This document shows positions 32,780 through 44,747 of a stretch of DNA of 64,000 nucleotides, piece after piece; positions within the stretch are counted from its first letter, which is position 1; every line of letters begins with the position of its first letter. The position numbers and the translations under genes were made by a program. The stretch covers positions 88,596,886 to 88,660,885 of the forward strand of contig CM026426.1 of the NCBI GenBank assembly GCA_014871385.1, written 5' to 3'. The notes under the pieces were generated by a model. The model was not told the origin of the DNA. It did no database searches and was given only the letters and a program-made list of their open reading frames with translations. Source of the DNA: Ceratodon purpureus (lineage: Eukaryota; Streptophyta; Bryopsida; Pseudoditrichales; Ditrichaceae).

Positions 32780-33660
32780 GTTGCACGAGGTTAGCCAAAA
32801 TTGGCACACAAAGTAGAATTAGATCTCACGAGCAAGAAAAGCAGGAAAGGGCATGTTATTGCCATGGATTATTTCTTTGCAAATATTGGGCTTTTCATAG
32901 ACTTGCTAAATAAGGTTATTTATGCTACTGGTACTATGCGATTTAATCGCATCGGTTTGCCTATTGTTTTTGAAACACGGAGGTTTATATGAAGAATGAA
33001 CAAGGGTGGATGGATTGGAGGATGCATAGATCATGCTCAATTTCATCGGTGGTGTGGAAGGATTAAAACCCGTTCTTCTTTTATCAACTCATACCCAACC
33101 CACTTTAGCACTGGTTTTGCCTATTCAAACCGTACTGCAACGAAATGGAGCATATCGTGAGGATATTCCTACATCTTCAATGCACTTGGAGTACACCACT
33201 CATATGAGAGGAGTTGAAGTTGCTGACCAGCTTTGTGCTTCTTATTGCACTAAAAACCGCTCGCATAAATGGTGGCATCGAATTTTCTTTTTCCTAATAG
33301 ACATGACTGTGGTGAACATGTTTTTAGTGTACCTCGACAAATTGAAGAGAGCTAATCTAGTCCATAAACCTATGACACATTTGCAGTTTAGAACGGAACT
33401 ACGTGAGGCTTTACTATGAAATTGGAATGGGCGGGAAGAGGACGAGTTTGTAGTGCCTCGTCGAGCTCGGGGTTTATGTTTTACCAATGTACTCAAGGAA
33501 GAGAGGCTTCTGTGTAGTATGCAATCAAGACAAAACTAGTTCCGGGAAGAGGCTTCATTTTTATTGTGCCACATGCGATAACTAGTACATGTGTGTAACA
33601 AATGGTACTTGTTTCCAAAAATATCATGAAGAACTTCGCCGCCGCATGCTTGCAATTGTA
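32780..33660 (+). pseudogene. piggyBac-like transposase relic
   Basis: Matches the piggyBac DDE core in pieces: GHVIAMDYFFANIGLFIDLL and IYATGTMRFNRIGLP (32850-32960), the VVWKD.KPVLLLSTH step read in a shifted frame near 33040, then MRGVEVADQLCASYCTKNRSHKWWHRIFFFLIDMTVVN (33210-33320). A C-terminal Cys-rich domain follows (CVVCNQDKTSSGKRLHFYC, then TCFQKYHEEL, to about 33650). Several frameshifts and a TAG stop where tryptophan is expected show it is dead. No TTAA-flanked ends were identified. Confidence 0.8.
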
Positions 33661-33996
33661 AGTTGCACTTAGTTCTTTCCAATTTTTCCCTCATTTTGAG
33701 GTATACATTTATTTTGGTAAGACTAGTTTTGTAATGTTTTCCGTACTATTGAGTATAGTTTTTATTTTCCTTCGTATTGTGACATTGAATGTGGTATGCT
33801 TTGTATAGAGAATCCCTAATTAAAATTCCATAAATTACAAATTGAAAAAAAAATATAGCTTCAAAGTTTTTGAGACAAATTGCCTTAGAGAAGAGGTAAG
33901 CATGAGTAAATGTCATTTTTTGAGGTGCTCACAATTTTGATGCTGCATACAGAGGAGGAATTTAGTTCCTCTAGTATTGGAAAGGTGGCGGAATTA

Positions 33997-35140
33997 GGGG
34001 CCTCTCTAAAAGCCCCATCAAGCGGTGCACCGCGGGCAGGGGCTCCACGCGGGCAGCAGGCTCGTGGGGGATGTGCTTCTGTCCGTCGTTCGTCTCCGTT
34101 AGGACTCACCCACCTATTGACTCCCCCGTTCCCGCCCATTTGCTCCTCTGCACAGCTCCGCAGCAGCTCCTCGCCGTCGCTCCTCGCTCCTCGTCCTTGC
34201 CCCTCGCCCCTCGCTCTCAGTCCTCGACATCGCCGTGTTTCAAATCTGTTTTTTTTTTTTTTTTTCCTGAGGAATTTAAATGTAGGTGGTGGTGATTGCT
34301 TATTGCTTAGGGTTTGGTTTGAAAGATTACAGCAGAGGAGGAGGTAAGGAATTCAAGATCAAAATTATGAATGAAAAGAGACTGCAATTAAAGCACCTGC
34401 AGAAACAACACTAAAATGGTTTCCAAAATCATTAGAAATTATTCTTAGGCCTTAACAGTCTCAGGAATTTCAATGCAGATGAAGAAACTTGGAACTGGAA
34501 CTTCAAAAGTTGTGCATCTCTAGTTTGACACAAGTGCACACATTATCAGCTTGTTGAGTTGCAAAGAAAAAAATAAAAAATAGCTCCACTTTGCGAGCAG
34601 CTTACAAGCAGATAGCTCCTGGTTGGGAAGTGAAGGAATTCAACCCATCCTTCAGCATAGGCGTTTTAAGGAGGGTCAGAGGCCTTTGCGCAAGCTCCGT
34701 ACTTAGGTACATTTAATTGAACAATTTAAATGTCTGATGAGGCAACAAAGAACATGCTACCTATTGAACGCAATGCACGGTCATGAAGAGGTGGGCAACC
34801 TTGTCGTATAATGCTCTCGAAGTGGGACATAGAGCTCAGACCACTTGGATCAATACGGCAACTCCTACATCCTAAGCTGTAGGAGCATCGGCGAGGACGA
34901 GGAGTGAGGGGTGAGGAGCATGGACCACGGCGAGGGCGATGGCGAGGAGCGAGGAGCGACGGCGAGGAGCTGCTGCGGAGCTGTGCGGAGGAGCAAATGA
35001 GCGGGAACAGGGGAGTCAATGGGTGGGTGAGTCCTAACTGAGACGACCAACGAACAGAAGCACATCACCCACAAGTCTGCTGCCCGCGTGGAGTCCTTGC
35101 CCGCGGTGCATCCCTTGATGGGGGTTTTTAGAGAGACCCC
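33997..35140. mobile_element. Non-autonomous DNA element with long terminal inverted repeats (1,144 bp)
   Basis: Left end GGGGCCTCTCTAAAAGCCCC and right end (inverted) GGGGTCTCTCTAAAAACCCC start arms of over 200 bp that remain alignable (for example GCACCGCGGGCA, CTCCACGCGGGCAGCAG, CAGCTCCGCAGCAGCTCC). It is flanked by GGAATTA at 33990-33996 and 35141-35147, a 7-bp target duplication (8 bp, CGGAATTA, if the last C is counted). The arms are GC-rich, unlike the surroundings. No transposase is encoded. Long arms suggest a Mutator-like or foldback element, but the 7-8 bp duplication also fits hAT. Confidence 0.85.
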
Positions 35141-35147
35141 GGAATTA

Positions 35148-37400
35148 TAGGCAAGGCGGTGGTGAGAGCATGTGCGGTCGGAAATAAGCAATTGGTGCGG
35201 GAACGCGCGGTGGGAACGGGAACGAGTGGGGGAATCCAATTGTAGACGAGGAGGAGTAACTGCGAAGGAGGGCGTGTGGCAGAGTCAATCACACAGAGCC
35301 ACTGCGCAACAGCTGTTGAGGCGGGGCCATGTGCCTGTAGAGGGTGGGCTACGGTCAGCAATAAATAATGGGGAGCGGGGCATTACGCGGCGGATGTGGG
35401 TGGGGCTGGGTGGGGCCACCTAGGACGGGAATGGGAGAATGAGTGAGGTGCGTGGGAGGGGCCGAGATTGCGGTTTGAGGGTTTTCTTTTTTTTTCCTTT
35501 TAGAAAAAGAGGGGTATAGAGGGCGGGATAGGGGTATTGAATGCTAGGGACGCTAAGGGTGGAGGATAATGTCAATGTGCAAACCTCTAGACCCTGCCCT
35601 TCACTGAATTTCCTTTAATTCTGAATTTTTTTTTACAATGCCTTTTAACATATTTTTATCATCAAAAAATATGAATTTAAAGTTTATGTGGAAAGCCATC
35701 TAATAACCATTTTGATAATTTTATTTGATTTTTTTGAATTTTCTAAAAATAATGATAAGATTAATACCATAAATATGTTCTACAATCCGGCCTACTAGTG
35801 TTTTCGTTTTTTTCCACCTATGATACAATCTTTTTTTAGATTAATTATTGATAGGCATGTACTTGACATTGTCTGTTTTTTGAAAATGCAAAACCCCCAA
35901 GTTGTGAAGTGGACAAATTTCATTCCACAAGCGGTCAAACCTTGGTAGTTGTTTAGGGCAGTTTACAAAAACATTCCTAAAGGTACATCAATTGCTTAGA
36001 TATTCTAATCCATACGGTCAAAAAAAATTAAAAAAATTTGCATACATTTTGAATATCATTTTCTAAAAGATTCCACGGTTACATTTTCAAAAAAGTAAAA
36101 GAAAAATAAAAATTCCACTTCTCTCCAAAAATCGCAGTTTTGGAGACTTCTAGGATTGAAATTGTCAAGGAATTTTAGGGGTTAGAAATGGCAGTTTTGA
36201 GAATTTTTGGTGAAATATAGTCAAGGGAATTTAGGCATGAAATTGCCCCCCACCACACTACTAAACCAAAGTTCAACTAAACTCATCACTAGAAATGGAT
36301 CAAATACTATCTACGATTCACAATAATCCTCATCCATCTATTGAAGTAAGACATAAAACGTTGCTTATTTGCAAGAAAAATGGAGATCAAAAATGATAAA
36401 ACGAGACTTCAATCCACGAATATCAGCCCATTTTTTTTTTCCAAAGTTAGGAATAATTTAAAATAATTTGAATAATCTTAATATAATTTTTACTTTTAGA
36501 CTCCGCTCTCTAATTTCTGCTTTCAGAGCAAAAATCTCTACTCTTCGCTCTTTGCTCACCGCTTGTATACATGCTTCCTTTCATTTGTCTGGATTGTATG
36601 TCCGGGACCAGATATACATCCTTCCTTCTTACTCCTCCAAAATTACTACCTTAAATCTGTTGTTGAGACAAACTTACCCCAACATATCCAATTAGAAGTC
36701 ACCTCACAACTAACCTAGAAGACTCTGGCCAACAGGTCACACAAGTGGTTTCCTTGCGATCCATGAAACTACAACGATTCACCTATCCCGATCCTTGAGA
36801 GATAGAACCCGGTTGTATCCAGGCGACCCGTTTGACTGACCAATCTTCTTTTCCACAGTAATAGAAACCTCTTTAGGATTTCATTGATCCTAATCAAGTA
36901 TCCCTTGATGTTCTACGACCTTAGCAACAGCTATTCCTTGTTGCGGTAGTTAGAGGCTCGGACAATGAGGCTTCACTCCTACGACAAACCAACAAATCCT
37001 AATGCTCAATCTCAGAATCTATACGATTTGGGTCCTACCTCACAACTTTCGTCACCTTCTCATCCGTTCTACAGTTAAAACTACCTTCTCTCGGATCATT
37101 CACACTTAGAACAGGAGTTTGAAGACAAAATAGTGTAAGGAAAACACGATGTTTTACTGTTCACGAATATGGGAAGGAATTATGCAAAAATAAGGACCCG
37201 GAAGATTTTGCAAACTCCACATAAATAAGCAGAGGCTTTTACAAAAGCAGCGGTGCTGAAAGTTCACTTAGAACCCTAATTTTTGCTCAAGTTACCCTAA
37301 TCCTATCACTGCTTGTTTTTTGGATCTTAGATCCTACTTCTTCTCCTACAAAGCCAGAAAATGACAACTGACCTATCTACTTGGTCCTCGGCTTCTAATT
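35148..37400. other. No recognisable gene
   Basis: 35150-35560 is GC-rich and looks like further repeat sequence. 35600-36480 is AT-rich with homopolymers. 36480-37400 shows no coding signal that I can support. Confidence 0.5.
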
Positions 37401-39180
37401 CTCCATCTTGTCCTTATTCAACCTACCTGCTTCTTTGTTTGAGCCTCACGCCTTTGCTCTGGCTCTTGTGGAGCGTTCTGCAATCTTCTTCTTCTTCTAC
37501 TCGTGGGGCCGGGTCAGAATCTTTTGTCTAAGCAAGACCTTTGTTAAAGTTCCGTTCACAGTTGGGGTCCGCAGAACCGTATGGATGGATCCGCAAGGAG
37601 AGGTGGCAGATGCTTTGATATATCGAGATTCCTATTCAGAGTCCAACTTGAGCATTGGGCTCTCCTTGACCTGGCGCGTCTTCTCCTCCAAAGCGACTAC
37701 TCCGCGGGGACGCCACTAGAGAATCTGACAGTGGAGTGACCATCGAACTTTGCGAAGTGTAGGATGACAAAATTACCTTGGTACGTCCGGCCGGAGACGA
37801 AACAGTCCTCCATTCCAGATCAGCTCTGGCTGACGAAGTTTGCTCCCGCCTTAAACTTGTTGGGGTCTCAACCACCGGAACCAAAACAAGAGCATCAGAT
37901 GGCGTTTGGAATAGCACGCGTTCCATTGATCTTGCTCGGATGAGTTCTGGCAACGGAAGTATGATGACTTCCGGCCCCTGGGCTTGGATTGCTAAAGTGA
38001 CTGAAGATGAATGAACTCTGGCTGCCTTGGAGTTGTACTTGCTTCACCGACCCTCTCGAATATAAAGGCAAGAGATCCACGTGTGGTCGGAACAACCATC
38101 TGAATGTGAGGTTCCAAAGTCAGCAGCTTCCGCATCTACCTTAGGATCTCCTTCATCTCTACATTGAATAAAAACATGATGGGGATTACCTTGGCTCTGA
38201 AAGGGTGTCCATCCATCTTGAAGTCGTTATCAAAAAACAAGACCGTGTTTACAATGTTAGTCGGTTGCGCCACCAGGGTCCGGATCTGATTCAAGATCTG
38301 CTCCTGCTTGCCCTGAAAGTATCGGATCTCTTTGCTCTTCGTTGCCGGATCCTTTGTCAACTCCTCGACTTGGATATCCAACCGCTCCTTCTTTGCTTTC
38401 AGTTGGGATTGCCTTCTGAACTCCTTGAGCCTCCACATCACGTTCTTGGGCTCGCAGTTGTCCAGCATTGCACAGGCTCTCATGGTTACTGTCTCCAGCC
38501 TATCGTTATGGTTTTGCAACTCTCGGATCTCTTCTTGGACTATGCGGAACGGGTCCTTCAGAAAGTTGAAGGATAACGTTGCCGTTTTGCGGGGCATGGA
38601 TGATCGAGCCGTAAGAAAATCTTTCCGCTTCGATGTTGCATGCTTGGAATGCGACTTCGCCGACGTTGGCTCTCGCTACAACTTTCAGATGGCATTGCTG
38701 CTTATTGCCACTTGTTCCATCTCCGCTTCTAATCATCCGACTGTCACATCTTCTAGGTCAACTCTGAACTCGAGTAGACTCCAGGCAACTCCGAGTGCTT
38801 CTTGTTCCGGTCTTGTCAAGCAGTTGTACTCCTTGTAAAGGTGAAATAGATGCGGGGTTAGGGGAGAAGGCTTCTTCCCGATCCTTGAAATCACCTTTGA
38901 GAATACGTCTTAAATGATCACCCTCAATTTACCTTTAGCAGTCTGGACATGGCTCCAAAGATGGTATTTACTACCGCTACGGTAACTCGGCTCAGCTTCT
39001 TTGGATACAGGATCAAAACAAGAAACTCCAAAGCCTGCCTCTCTCTCGGATTCCCACAATCTGCTACCGGAAATCCATCCTTTGAATTGATCTGCTTCAC
39101 AGAATTTTCTACCAAGAACTTATACAATCGCACAGCCCAAGTAAGCCCCTATGGTGAGAAGTGGTAAACGCTCGACAACT
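37400..39180 (-). pseudogene. Unidentified retroelement-like coding remains (minus strand)
   Basis: No family recognised. Two minus-strand frames have protein-like composition. 39133-38924 reads NSVKQINSKDGFPVADCGNPRERQ-type sequence. 38597-38136 is a charged helical segment (LKDPFRIVQEEIRELQNHNDRLE, RRQSQLKAKKERLDIQVEELTKD) likely to form a coiled coil. A serine/arginine-rich frame follows at 37953-37636. They could be exons of a transposon-encoded protein or degraded gag. Confidence 0.3.
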
Positions 39181-39789
39181 GATCCGAGAACCACGACCAA
39201 GATCTCTGCGGATAGTTCTCTCCCGCTGGTTCCCTCATTCGCCCAGGAACTCTCTCACCATCTCTTTGCTCTTAAGGATCCAAGGTTGTGATAGAAGTCC
39301 CTAGCACCCTATCCGCGTTAGATCTTCTGCCAATTGATGCTTGGCGGTTTCCCCACTCAGAACCGCAGGGCTGTTTGTTCTAAAAGCTACAGATACCATA
39401 GCTACAGCTCCCCCCTTTCTCTATTGGTTCCCGACCAAACTCGCAACAAGAAACCCGACAATCCAACCGCCAATGAATCAAAGAAACACATCACCACTTA
39501 TTCACTCCCTCTAAACTCCAATTTGCAAAAAGACCTCCCAATCCTAAACTCCCCTGCTTATATACTAAGCGCGTTTTAATTGCAACCGCCACCATACCGG
39601 TCACTGACCGTTATACTGATCATCACAATTGTTTCCTTGAATCAAATTTGGAACAATTACTGTAATGGTCACCTGACTAGATCGGATCCAAATTCCTATC
39701 CGGTAGTAATTGCGCCTATCACTATTTTTACTACTTCTAGGGATTTGATTTTGCTAAACTATCAAATCGGATCATTTCTAGTCTAATTT

Positions 39790-41100
39790 TACCTACTTTA
39801 CCAAAAGATTGAAAGGTGCTATAAGATCTATTTCCGGTCTCCTACTATCCGGATAATTCTAACCTTCAAATATCCCACAATACCCTTCAGCTCGTTGTAG
39901 GTCCACGTGAACACATCCTTGAACTCCTCGAGCATTGTCTCTGCCTCACTGGCATGTTCCGAACTATTGTCCGCATTAATTTGGAGGTAGTGGGATTCCT
40001 CCTTAATGCCTAGGCTCATCTTCCTTAATTGTTGTGACTCTGGTAAGGTCAAGGCGGAAATCTTCATATTCATCACCTTCTCTCCGGCAAGTGTTTCATC
40101 TACTTCAATTATTGACCTCCTCAAATATATAGAATTGGTCTACGTATGCTTGTCTTGGACCTGTTCTTCATCCTTGACCTCCTCCATCCAAGGTAGTATA
40201 TTTGTCATAATGGCCAGTACATCTTGCTATGAAAATAGCCACTCATTCTCATCTGTTAGATCTTCAATAAAATTGTAGCAGATCAGTACCTCAGGCAATT
40301 AGGCCTTGGTCCCTTCCTCTGACTGAAGAAGACAGTCTTAAGTGTCTCATTGCCTTGGATTGTGACCAGGTTATTACTCTAGTCATGATTCAAATTAGCA
40401 TCAATTTATCAAAGACGACCTAACAGCATGCTATATGCCTCACTGACCTCCTTGTTCCTTAAAACAAACAAGGTAATAAGGTAAGAAATACCATGAATGT
40501 GAATTCTGACATTGCATATCATCTCCACATGGTCTACCCTTGTCTAGTCCACCAACCTGAGTATGAAGACAGCAGGTTGGGGGTCTCTCGGTCCCAAATG
40601 TTGCATTCCTGCTTTGTGATCAAATTGTCTCCAGATCGAGTGTCCAACAATACATTTTCTAGAGTCTTGTTGCCACCCTGCAAAGTCAACACCAGCAGTT
40701 CCTTGTCAACATCTATAGCAAAACTACAGTTTGGATATGTCTTAAACTTTTAACCGATCGTTAGATTTACTGCAAGTGTCTGTCTTGGACTAGAATCCTT
40801 GTCTAGTCTTAACTCCCAAAACGCATGAGCCTTGACAAAATCCGTCATGTTGGAGGCCATCTTTAGTAGTTGACCCAAAGACACTCAAATTGGGTTGTTG
40901 AGTATCTTTCTGCCTACCACGTTTGCATAGTATTGCACCTCATTACCTTTAGTACGAGACTTTGCTGATCGTGGTCCCTACATATCACTCTTCAAGCTCT
41001 GATCTAGAGCGTTAGAATTTTAAAATCCCGCCCACTTAATGCCCAACAACTCTCCTTCAGTCGCAGTTTCCACAACAGTCTTGGCCTACTCTACTTCTTT
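39790..41100 (-). pseudogene. Ty3/gypsy protease and reverse-transcriptase start, decayed (minus strand)
   Basis: On the minus strand, 40930-40560 reads ILNNPI..SLGQLLKMA, then ENVLLDTRSGDNLI, a retropepsin active site (DTGSG expected, DTRSG found). 40124-39828 reads ETMLEEFKDVFTWTYNELKGI, the segment just before the gypsy reverse transcriptase. Stops and shifts interrupt it. Confidence 0.62.
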
Positions 41101-41608
41101 GATCTCTTGCTCTATCTTGAGCTGTATTACCTTCAAGAATTCAAACAAAGATTTCCTAAGACGTTCATGGACTCCTTCCAGTCTTCCTTAGTCTAGGCCT
41201 TCTTTGGTTTTGGTACCTTAGACTCGTCTTCAATAGGAGGTAATCTAACCTTCTGCCTCTTGGCTCAAGTCATACAAGCCACATCCACTAGGTCTTCAAG
41301 CTCCACTAGGTTCTCAATCTCTTCATGACTCACATGTTGATCCTGGTTTTTGGTGGTCTCGTCCCTTTTTGCTGGAATATAGTCTCATTGTGCCCTTTGA
41401 GTGCAAGTCCAACTCCAAGGACATCATATTAAGTGGTACATCATAAGTCCTTGTCTCCATGCTTGAATGACTTCAACTCCTGGTACACAACTTCATATGC
41501 AATATCCATTGATACCCTCTCATGAAAGCATCATTCACATCCTTCTATGACTAGTATAGATGGTTTTCCGAAAAACTCTCATACTAGGCACCTACCTTAT
41601 CCGGTAAG

Positions 41609-42310
41609 GTGGTATCCATTTATTTTTTGCAGTGGATGAAACAACAAATGACGGATCTTGCTGCTAGGACAGAAGCAACCAATGCTAAGTTAGAACTGCT
41701 AAGCGTACAATACCAAAAGCTACAAAGCAGTCGAAACCGGGAAACCATGCAACAACAAAAATATCTACAAGAAGCCACTTTGCCAAGCTTGCCCGCAGAT
41801 CCTACCATAATTGAAGTCAATGCTACAATAGTAGACTCAGACGCCGCAGTTATCCACATGTAGTTAGGCTAGTTTGAACTCACCAATGTAGTGGACGACC
41901 GTGGCTCCGGCGTCAATGTCATGAGCAACAAGCTACAGGAAACTTTGGAACTACCACGGCCCAGAGCCGCACAATTTATATTACGCATGGCAAAAGACGC
42001 CCCAGTCACACCTTTGGGAATACTCTCATCAGTAGCTATCACAACCCATGGAGTCACCACGCCTGCAACTTTTGTCATCATTGATAGGCCTGAACGAAGC
42101 AACTTTCGAGTAATCATGGGCCCACCATGGTTACAAGACATGCATGCCATCCATGATTGGTCTCGCAACCGAATCTTCATACAACGACCAGGACAAAGTA
42201 TGGTGATACTAGTAGACGGGTGCGATACTCGCGCCAAGGCCAACGAGATTACTCATTTAGTTATGCTCCATGAAATTGGTCTTGAGCAGATTGTACCGTG
42301 TACTTCCTAG
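41609..42310 (+). pseudogene. Retropepsin-like fragment of a second gypsy element (plus strand)
   Basis: 41609-41863 encodes a short helical gag-like tail. After a TAG stop, 41891-42310 encodes an aspartic protease of the gypsy type: DDRGSGVNVMSNKL (active site normally DGGSG), FILRMAKDAPVTPLG, VTTPATFVII, NFRVIMGPPWLQDMHAIHDW. It lies on the strand opposite to the fragment at 39790-41100, so a second element is nested here. The active-site change and lack of flanking pol argue that it is dead. Confidence 0.65.
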
Positions 42311-43229
42311 TGGTCGGTGGCAGTGGCCTACTTATCTTGTACAGGTCTGAAGATAGTGTTGCTTCTCTTACCGCACTATCTTTGGATATGATCTAGTCCA
42401 AATTCTTCTTTGATGTCTCCATTGTCTCCACTAGATCTCTTGAGTTTGGTCTCCTAGTTGTGGGTATTTGGTTTACAATCGCACCTCTTGTCCTCCTCCT
42501 AGTATTAATTAAAAGCATTGATCAGTTCTAAGTTAGGATACCAGTACTGCTGTGTATTTCTATCCTCTAGTCCTGCAAATTCTCTTCTATTAGTCACTGG
42601 TGATGGTACCATGCCTTCATATTTTCTAATCTTGTCCTATTCCTGCTAGTTCTTGAAAGTAGGTCCAGGTTTGCCCATTGCTAATATTGTCCTCCTGCTC
42701 ATTCCAAGCAATGTTTTATGGCATGAATTTTGCCTACCAGGTCCATGTTTATCAAATCTCTGGTCCCTCCTTTGGCAATGTTCTATATCCTTCTATATTC
42801 ATGCCTGCTTCACCTACTACTCTTTGCTCCCTGAGCTCGTATATGGCTAGTATTGTTGTTGCTTGTCTCCTCGCTATTTTGTCCTTGTTCCACCCTTAGT
42901 AGCCTTCCTCCATTATAGTGCATTTACTGCTTCTCCTTCTTGGTACTCTCTAGTGGTATTTTTTGATCTGCCTTGCTTCTCTAGTCAGCCGAATCTGTCC
43001 CCTCCAGGAGATCTTTTGGGTAAGTGTTGTGGATCCTTGTCCCAGCCCTCCTCTAGTCCCTTGTGTGCTAGTACTTTGTATTCTTGGTTTCTAGCTAGTA
43101 CATCCCTTTGCTTCCCTAGTCTCGTCTTTTTTCTGAATCTCTGAATAGCTACCGCTCCTACTCAGGTTGTCTTAACTACCTTTAGTTTTCCTAAGTTCTT
43201 GCTTATTGACTAGTATTTCCACTAGATAC
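42311..43229. other. Decayed repeat DNA, target of element B insertion
   Basis: No intact gene. The plus strand is pyrimidine-rich with many CTAGT words; the minus strand is purine-rich and gag-like in composition. The same texture resumes at 57993 after element B, so B split one decayed retroelement. Confidence 0.45.
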
Positions 43230-43233
43230 TAGT
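43230..43233. repeat. 4-bp target site duplication TAGT, left of element B
   Basis: TAGT lies directly before the left TIR at 43234 and is repeated at 57989-57992 after the right TIR. Confidence 0.88.
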
Positions 43234-43250
43234 GGGTGTTGGCAAGCTAC
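43234..43250 (+). repeat. Left terminal inverted repeat of element B
   Basis: GGGTGTTGGCAAGCTAC, reverse complement of 57972-57988. It differs from the element A TIR at five positions (6, 7, 8, 12, 13), yet both ends of B carry the same changes. Confidence 0.93.
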
Positions 43251-44105
43251 GCCTACCAAAAAAGTATGTCAAAAAAGTACTTTTTCCAAAGAACCCTTGA
43301 CAAAGTACATTTTTTCTATAGGAAATTAACGTAATTCTGAGCTGTTTATTATGAAATTAGGATCGACCATTGCTGTGCTGTGTTGTTTAATGTCATAAAT
43401 TAAAAGAAAATGATTGGGCACCTTTGTATGAAGTATTTTTCCAACTTATTAAAGTACATCAGATTGTAGAAATGTCGACAAAGTACTTATTTTTTTGGAA
43501 CTCGAGTTTTGAATTACTGTGATTTTATTGCAGGGAATGTGGCTTGTTTATTGCTACAGATCTCAATAAAAAAAGGAACCAATAAATGAAAATCCGTGGA
43601 AAAATTTGATGTGGTGGGAATTTTTATTCTGCAGTCCAAAAGCCCACGAAAAAATGAGCGCAAGATTGATTCGCCTATGCAGGCGGCGTTCCTAACGTCT
43701 GCTCTTTGTTGGCTAACGGCTGGATCTTCTATAAATTCTGTTTTTTGTGGACTTTAGGATTTCATGCGGCCGCCACTAAGAGTACTATGCGGGTTACTTT
43801 CCAGATTTAGAAGTACTCAAAGTACTTTATAGTGTAATCTCCATCGTTCAATTTTGATGCCTTCCTATCTCAGCCGTACACATCATGATAAGATCCGAAT
43901 ATATTGGATCTGGGCTTCTGAGTTCCGGTGAAGTTTCTGTTCATTCATAGTACGGATGACGTTTCTTTTTTTCTATTCATCTACTTGTGGATTATCTTGC
44001 ATGCGCACAGACGCATGCAAGGATTCACAACGTCGTCTCTTTTTTCCCTTAGTGTTCCAGGCGGTGTGAGGTGCGGCGCTGCCGTCGCAAGGGTTTGCAA
44101 CACCA
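43251..44105 (+). promoter_or_regulatory. Left subterminal region of element B
   Basis: AAGTACTT-type motifs at 43262-43310, 43430-43490 and 43780-43825. The GCGGCCGCCACTAAGAGTA block (43764-43784) and TCTCAGCCGTAC (about 43871) align with copy A. The TATA position differs (ATATATT near 43898). Confidence 0.55.
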
Positions 44106-44703
44106 ATGTCTGGGGAAGGCTGTCCCTACAACCCAACATTAGTTCAGTCCCTAATAACGTCGTACTATGTAGTTAGAGAACCTCCTCAGCTTGTCCAACG
44201 ACAAATTACTCACTACTTCCCTGTTTGCGATGGTGTCGATGAGGAGAGTCAAAATGTAGATCAAACGTTTACTGCTCCTTCATGCTATAGTCCGGATGAT
44301 GATGTGTCAAGCAGCTCGCACATTTCCGGTACACCAACTTCGAGGGTTGGAGATATTGCATGGTACCTCCATAGTGGAAACCAAGCAGTACATGCCCGTG
44401 AGTGTCTTGTCCGGAATTCAAAGACCCTGTTTGGATCGGAGCTCACTGAAGAAGCACTGTCACCTGAGGAGCTCAGCGCATACGCATCCCCGACCCCTTC
44501 CAGTGCGCACTTGGTGAGTTTTACTTTCCTTATCATTCAGTTTTTAAGCTTCAAAGTTTTATGTTACTGTTTGGATTCGAAGTTTTTGCTCCTGTAGACA
44601 ACATGTTCCACATGTTGACAAATGTTTTTGCTCGTAGGTTCACGACATGGCTCTTTGCAGACTCTATTATCCCAGACTGTCTCCTCCTTCTCTAACCGCG
44701 TAG
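44106..44703 (+). CDS. Small conserved protein of the giant element, copy B
   Basis: Exon 44106-44513 (MSGEGCPYNPTLVQSLITSYYVVREPP, HYFPVCDGVDE, GTPTSRVGDIAWYLH) and exon 44638-44703 ending at TAG 44701. It is open, unlike the two large genes of this copy. Function unknown; see the copy at 16107-16696. Confidence 0.48.
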
Positions 44704-44747
44704 TCTCTCCTTGTTGGTGTTCGCGGCTCTTCACAGGCATTTGTAGG

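Noticed and set aside
37408..38838. Plus-strand open frames across 37.4-38.8 kb
   Set aside because: Composition and helical pattern favour the minus-strand reading; the plus frames have no recognisable motif.
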